Below are positions 5,565 through 7,899 of a stretch of 7,899 nucleotides of DNA, piece by piece. The notes below the pieces were generated by a model. The model was not told where the DNA came from. It ran no database searches and saw only the letters and a program-made list of their open reading frames with translations. A program made the position numbers and the translations under genes. Origin of the DNA: JAXGPF01 sp964650945 (lineage in GTDB: Bacteria > Verrucomicrobiota > Kiritimatiellia > JAAZAB01); assembly GCA_964650945.1 (NCBI GenBank), contig CAZYXU010000163.1, forward strand, positions 1 to 7,899, read 5' to 3'. Every line of letters starts with the position of its first letter. Within the stretch, counting starts at the first letter, position 1.

Positions 5565-6749
5565 ATGTGTGCCAAGCGCGCGAAAAATTCGCAAATCAGG
5601 ATTGGGGTAATCGGGGTTTCCGGCCGAGGCAAACTTGCCAAGAGCATGCACCAACCGCAGGGCGATGCCCTGGTGGTCGCCGGCGCGGATATTCACAACA
5701 AATTTGCCGGCGAATTCCGTGAAACTTACGGCCAGGAAGTGTTCTTCACCACCGACTACCGCCGCCTGCTCGAGCGCAAGGATATTGATGCCGTGGTGGT
5801 CACCTCGCCGGATCATTGCCATGCCGAGCATGCCATCGCCGCCTTGCAGGCCGGCAAGCATGTCTATTGCGAAAAGCCCCTGGCCATTACCGTGGAGGAT
5901 TGCGACCGGATTCTGAAGGCGTACAAGGCTTCCGGCCGGCATTTGATGATGGGCTTCAACATGCGCTACATGAACATCTTCCGCTGCATGAAGGAGGTTG
6001 TGGATTCCGGCGCGATCGGCGAAATCAAGGCCGTCTGGGTGCGCCACTTCGTTGGGCATGGCGGCCGCTGGTATTTCCATGACTGGCATGCCAACCGCCG
6101 CAAGAGCACGGGGCTGCTGCTGCAGAAGGCGTCGCATGATTTCGACATGATCCATTGGATTGCCGGCGATTATACCGCCAAGGTGGCGGCGTTCGGCGGA
6201 CTCGATTTTTACGGCGGTAAAAAACCCAACCGGCGCGAGTGCCCGACCTGCCCGGACCGCGACAAGTGCAATGAATACCAGGAATGGCCGCATCACCAGT
6301 TCTGCTGCTTCCGCCAGGAAGTCAATGTCGAGGATAACAGCGTGGTGATCATGGAACTCGCGGGGGGGATCAAGGCCAGTTATACCCAGTGCCATTTCAC
6401 CCCGGATTACTGGAGGAATTATGTCTTCATCGGCACGGAAGGACGCCTGGAAAACCTGGACGATCATAGCGCCGTTTCAGTGAAAATGCGCCGCGGCCGG
6501 AAATGGAAAAACCTCTCCGACCGCAATTATGCCGTCAAGAAAGCCGAGGGCACGCATGGCGGGGCCGATCCGGTGATTTGCCGGGATTTCCTGGATATGC
6601 TGTTGAAGGGCAAGCGGCCGGTCTCCTCGCCCCTGGCCGGGCGGATGAGCGTGGCGGTGGGGTGCGCGGCCACGGAATCGCTGCGGGCCGGCGGCCGGGT
6701 GGTTAAAATCGCGCCGTTGCCGGCGGGCTTGCGGAATTTAAACGGATAA
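5565..6749 (+). CDS. Gfo/Idh/MocA family NAD(P)-dependent oxidoreductase
   Basis: This 394-residue protein is full length for the family. It has an N-terminal Rossmann fold with GVIGVSGRG (14-22) and ADIHNKF after the second strand. VTSPDHCHAEHA (79-90) and the family hallmark EKP (103-105, in CEKPLAI) follow. The C-terminal alpha/beta domain holds the catalytic-type KASHDFDMIHW (188-198). A cysteine-rich insertion (C226, C229, C235, C247, C248) resembles that in a known subset of these enzymes. Members oxidise or reduce sugars, inositols or amino sugars; the substrate cannot be named here. No export signal is visible, so it should be cytoplasmic. ATG 5565 is chosen because AAAGGA lies about 11 bases upstream and the Rossmann strand begins 10 residues in; the frame stays open upstream to GTG 5451, which overlaps the promoter. 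The stop shares one base with a possible ATG for the next gene. Confidence 0.92.
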   Translation: MCAKRAKNSQIRIGVIGVSGRGKLAKSMHQPQGDALVVAGADIHNKFAGEFRETYGQEVFFTTDYRRLLERKDIDAVVVTSPDHCHAEHAIAALQAGKHVYCEKPLAITVEDCDRILKAYKASGRHLMMGFNMRYMNIFRCMKEVVDSGAIGEIKAVWVRHFVGHGGRWYFHDWHANRRKSTGLLLQKASHDFDMIHWIAGDYTAKVAAFGGLDFYGGKKPNRRECPTCPDRDKCNEYQEWPHHQFCCFRQEVNVEDNSVVIMELAGGIKASYTQCHFTPDYWRNYVFIGTEGRLENLDDHSAVSVKMRRGRKWKNLSDRNYAVKKAEGTHGGADPVICRDFLDMLLKGKRPVSSPLAGRMSVAVGCAATESLRAGGRVVKIAPLPAGLRNLNG

Positions 6750-6750
6750 T

Positions 6751-6757
6751 GGAGGAG
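6751..6757 (+). promoter_or_regulatory. Ribosome binding site deciding the start of the second STAS gene
   Basis: GGAGGAG ends 6 bases before ATG 6764, a near-ideal arrangement. An in-frame ATG at 6749 overlaps the oxidoreductase stop and lies upstream of this site, with no Shine-Dalgarno of its own, so 6764 is preferred. Confidence 0.7.
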
Positions 6758-6763
6758 CGGGCT

Positions 6764-7123
6764 ATGGAAATCAGCGTGAAGTCGGACAAGGCAAACAAGA
6801 TTGTGATTTTAACTTTGAGCGGACGCATGGATGTGGCAGGCGTGCAGGCCATGGAACCCGAATTTCACCGTCAGCTTTCGCAGGCGGCGCACCCCATCCT
6901 GCTGGATATGGCCGGGGTGGAGTTCCTGGGATCCATGGGCATCCGCCTGTTGCTGGCCGGCGCGAAGGCGCTGCAGCAGCGCGCCTTGGCCATGGTTTTA
7001 CTGAATCCCGCGGCGCTGGTGGAAGACACCTGGTATTCCGCCGGCCTGGCGGAAATCATTCCCGTGGAACACGATTACGATGCCGCGATGGCAACCTGCC
7101 GGGAACGCTGCCGGCAGGGTTGA
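6764..7123 (+). CDS. Second STAS-domain protein, anti-sigma factor antagonist type
   Basis: This 119-residue single-domain STAS protein has the first strand and turn KIVILTLSGRMDV (12-24), the core strand HPILLDMAGVEFLGSMGIRLLL, and a C-terminal LLNPAALVEDTWYSAGLAEIIPV segment typical of bacterial anti-anti-sigma factors. The serine of GSMG, Ser57, aligns with the phospho-serine of SpoIIAA (DSSG), with glycine in place of the aspartate. It is clearly diverged from the first STAS protein in this window and is not a recent duplicate. It sits between an oxidoreductase and nadB with no kinase or phosphatase beside it. It may compete for the RsbW-like kinase of the upstream operon or serve another partner switch; sequence cannot tell. 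Co-transcription with the oxidoreductase from the promoter at 5435-5462 is likely, given 14 bases between stop and start. Confidence 0.9.
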   Translation: MEISVKSDKANKIVILTLSGRMDVAGVQAMEPEFHRQLSQAAHPILLDMAGVEFLGSMGIRLLLAGAKALQQRALAMVLLNPAALVEDTWYSAGLAEIIPVEHDYDAAMATCRERCRQG

Positions 7124-7148
7124 ACACGATGTGTTTTTGCGCGACACC

Positions 7149-7899
7149 ATGAGCATGCAAATTCTGGACTTTGACTACCTGGTCGTGGGCAGCGGCATTG
7201 CCGGCTTGATGTCGGCCATCCATCTGGCCCGGCACGGCCGGGTAGGGGTGTTGACCAAGAAGGACCGCGCCGAGAGCAACACCAATTACGCCCAGGGCGG
7301 GATTGCCTGCGTGGTGGCGGCGGATGACAGCCTCCAGGAACATGTCAACGATACCCTGATCGCCGGCGCCGGCTTGTGCGACCGGCGGGTGGTGGAAACC
7401 ATCCTCAGCGCCGGCCCGGCGCGGATTGCGGAATTGGAGCAGTTCGGCTTGAAATTCGCCGAATTGCCGCCGCCGGAAGCCGGCCAATACGATTTGGGGC
7501 GCGAAGGCGGGCATTCCCGCCGGCGGGTTTTGCATTGCGGCGACATCACCGGGCGCGAGGTGGAGCGCTTGTTGCTGGACCGCGTCCGGGCGATGCCGAA
7601 TGTGACCATTTTGGAACATTGCATGAGCATTGACCTGGTCACCACCGGGCACCTGGAACTTGCCGGCGAAAACCGGTGCGTGGGCGTGTATTTCCTCAAC
7701 CAGCGGACCGGCGTGATCGCCGCCGCGCGCGCGCCTTATACGATTCTGGCCACGGGCGGCGGCGGCAAGGTTTATCTTTACACCAGCAATCCGGACATCG
7801 CCACCGGCGACGGCATCGCCATGGCCTGGCGCGCCGGCGCGCCGATCAAGAATCTGGAGTTTATCCAGTTCCATCCCACGTGCCTGTATCATCCGGATG
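7149..7899 (+). CDS. nadB: L-aspartate oxidase, 3' truncated by the window edge
   Basis: Two hundred and fifty residues are visible, about half of a typical NadB, and the frame runs open off the right edge. NadB oxidises L-aspartate to iminoaspartate with FAD, the first step of de novo NAD synthesis, and hands the product to quinolinate synthase NadA. The visible features are the FAD-binding GSGIAG (14-19), NYAQGGIA (46-53), the NadB-like segment GREGGHSRRRVLHCGDITG (117-135) with its FAD/substrate arginines, ATGGGGKVYLYTSNPD (201-216), GDGIAMAWRAGA (220-231) and LEFIQFHPTCLYHP (236-249). The run ending FHPTCLYHP separates it from fumarate or succinate reductase flavoproteins only partly, but the overall match to NadB is very strong. 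ATG 7149 is the preferred start, with ATG 7155 and GTG 7131 (AGGG 11 bases upstream) as alternatives; no strong Shine-Dalgarno precedes 7149. It follows the second STAS gene by 25 bases. Confidence 0.93.
   Translation, partial: MSMQILDFDYLVVGSGIAGLMSAIHLARHGRVGVLTKKDRAESNTNYAQGGIACVVAADDSLQEHVNDTLIAGAGLCDRRVVETILSAGPARIAELEQFGLKFAELPPPEAGQYDLGREGGHSRRRVLHCGDITGREVERLLLDRVRAMPNVTILEHCMSIDLVTTGHLELAGENRCVGVYFLNQRTGVIAAARAPYTILATGGGGKVYLYTSNPDIATGDGIAMAWRAGAPIKNLEFIQFHPTCLYHPD

Noticed and set aside
5475..6467. A 330-codon minus-strand frame opposite the Gfo/Idh/MocA gene, and similar minus-strand frames at 951-1670 and 7056-7892
   Set aside because: No recognisable motifs or ribosome binding sites; all lie antisense to strongly supported genes and are explained by codon bias.
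7123..7138. AACAC-GAT-GTGTT followed by T residues after the second STAS gene, resembling a terminator
   Set aside because: The stem is only 5 bp and AT-rich, the loop is 3 bases and the T-run is short. It would be a very weak terminator, and nadB starts 11 bases later.
1..7899. Very frequent GCCGGC and GGCGCC palindromes throughout
   Set aside because: They follow from GC-rich coding composition (Ala/Gly/Arg codons) and show no phased or clustered arrangement that would suggest a repeat family or binding array.

Overview
This window is a dense, GC-rich bacterial segment. All nine recognisable genes lie on the + strand with very little intergenic space. The gene content is a REC-PP2C phosphatase, two STAS proteins, an RsbW-type kinase, a Gfo/Idh/MocA dehydrogenase of the kind abundant in Planctomycetes-Verrucomicrobia-Lentisphaerae genomes, hpt and nadB. 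That mix, with the composition, suggests a Gram-negative PVC-superphylum bacterium (Lentisphaerota, Kiritimatiellota or Verrucomicrobiota). This taxonomic guess is an inference with modest confidence.

Region 1 (about 2-4768) looks like one signalling operon entered in the middle. In order it encodes the end of a response-regulator receiver domain fused to a SpoIIE/RsbU-type PP2C phosphatase, a STAS anti-sigma-factor antagonist, an RsbW/SpoIIAB-type ATP-binding kinase, an NMT1/THI5-like periplasmic substrate-binding protein with no transporter genes beside it, and a Cache-HAMP-MCP chemoreceptor. From STAS onward the genes overlap (by 1, 17 and 26 bases). Two parts resemble the Pseudomonas Wsp surface-sensing pathway as I remember it: the receiver tail and linker resemble WspR, and the cytoplasmic domain of the chemoreceptor resembles WspA. 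The output here is not a GGDEF diguanylate cyclase but a PP2C phosphatase with its partner-switch proteins next door. The most economical model is ligand -> binding protein -> chemoreceptor -> CheA-type kinase (expected upstream, outside the window) -> REC-PP2C -> STAS dephosphorylation -> release or capture of the kinase's target (a sigma factor or other effector).

Region 2 (4820-5356) is a hypoxanthine phosphoribosyltransferase gene, 51 bases after the chemoreceptor, with a small GC hairpin in the gap.

Region 3 starts after a 208-base gap. The gap holds a near-perfect sigma-70 promoter (TTGACA, 16 bases, TATACT) and a leader with a short arginine-rich open frame. This promoter should drive a Gfo/Idh/MocA oxidoreductase, a second STAS protein and the start of nadB (L-aspartate oxidase), which runs off the right edge. 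The second STAS protein may feed into the same or another partner switch.

No tRNA, rRNA, CRISPR array, insertion sequence or prophage gene was seen. No stretch longer than about 210 bases lacks a gene.
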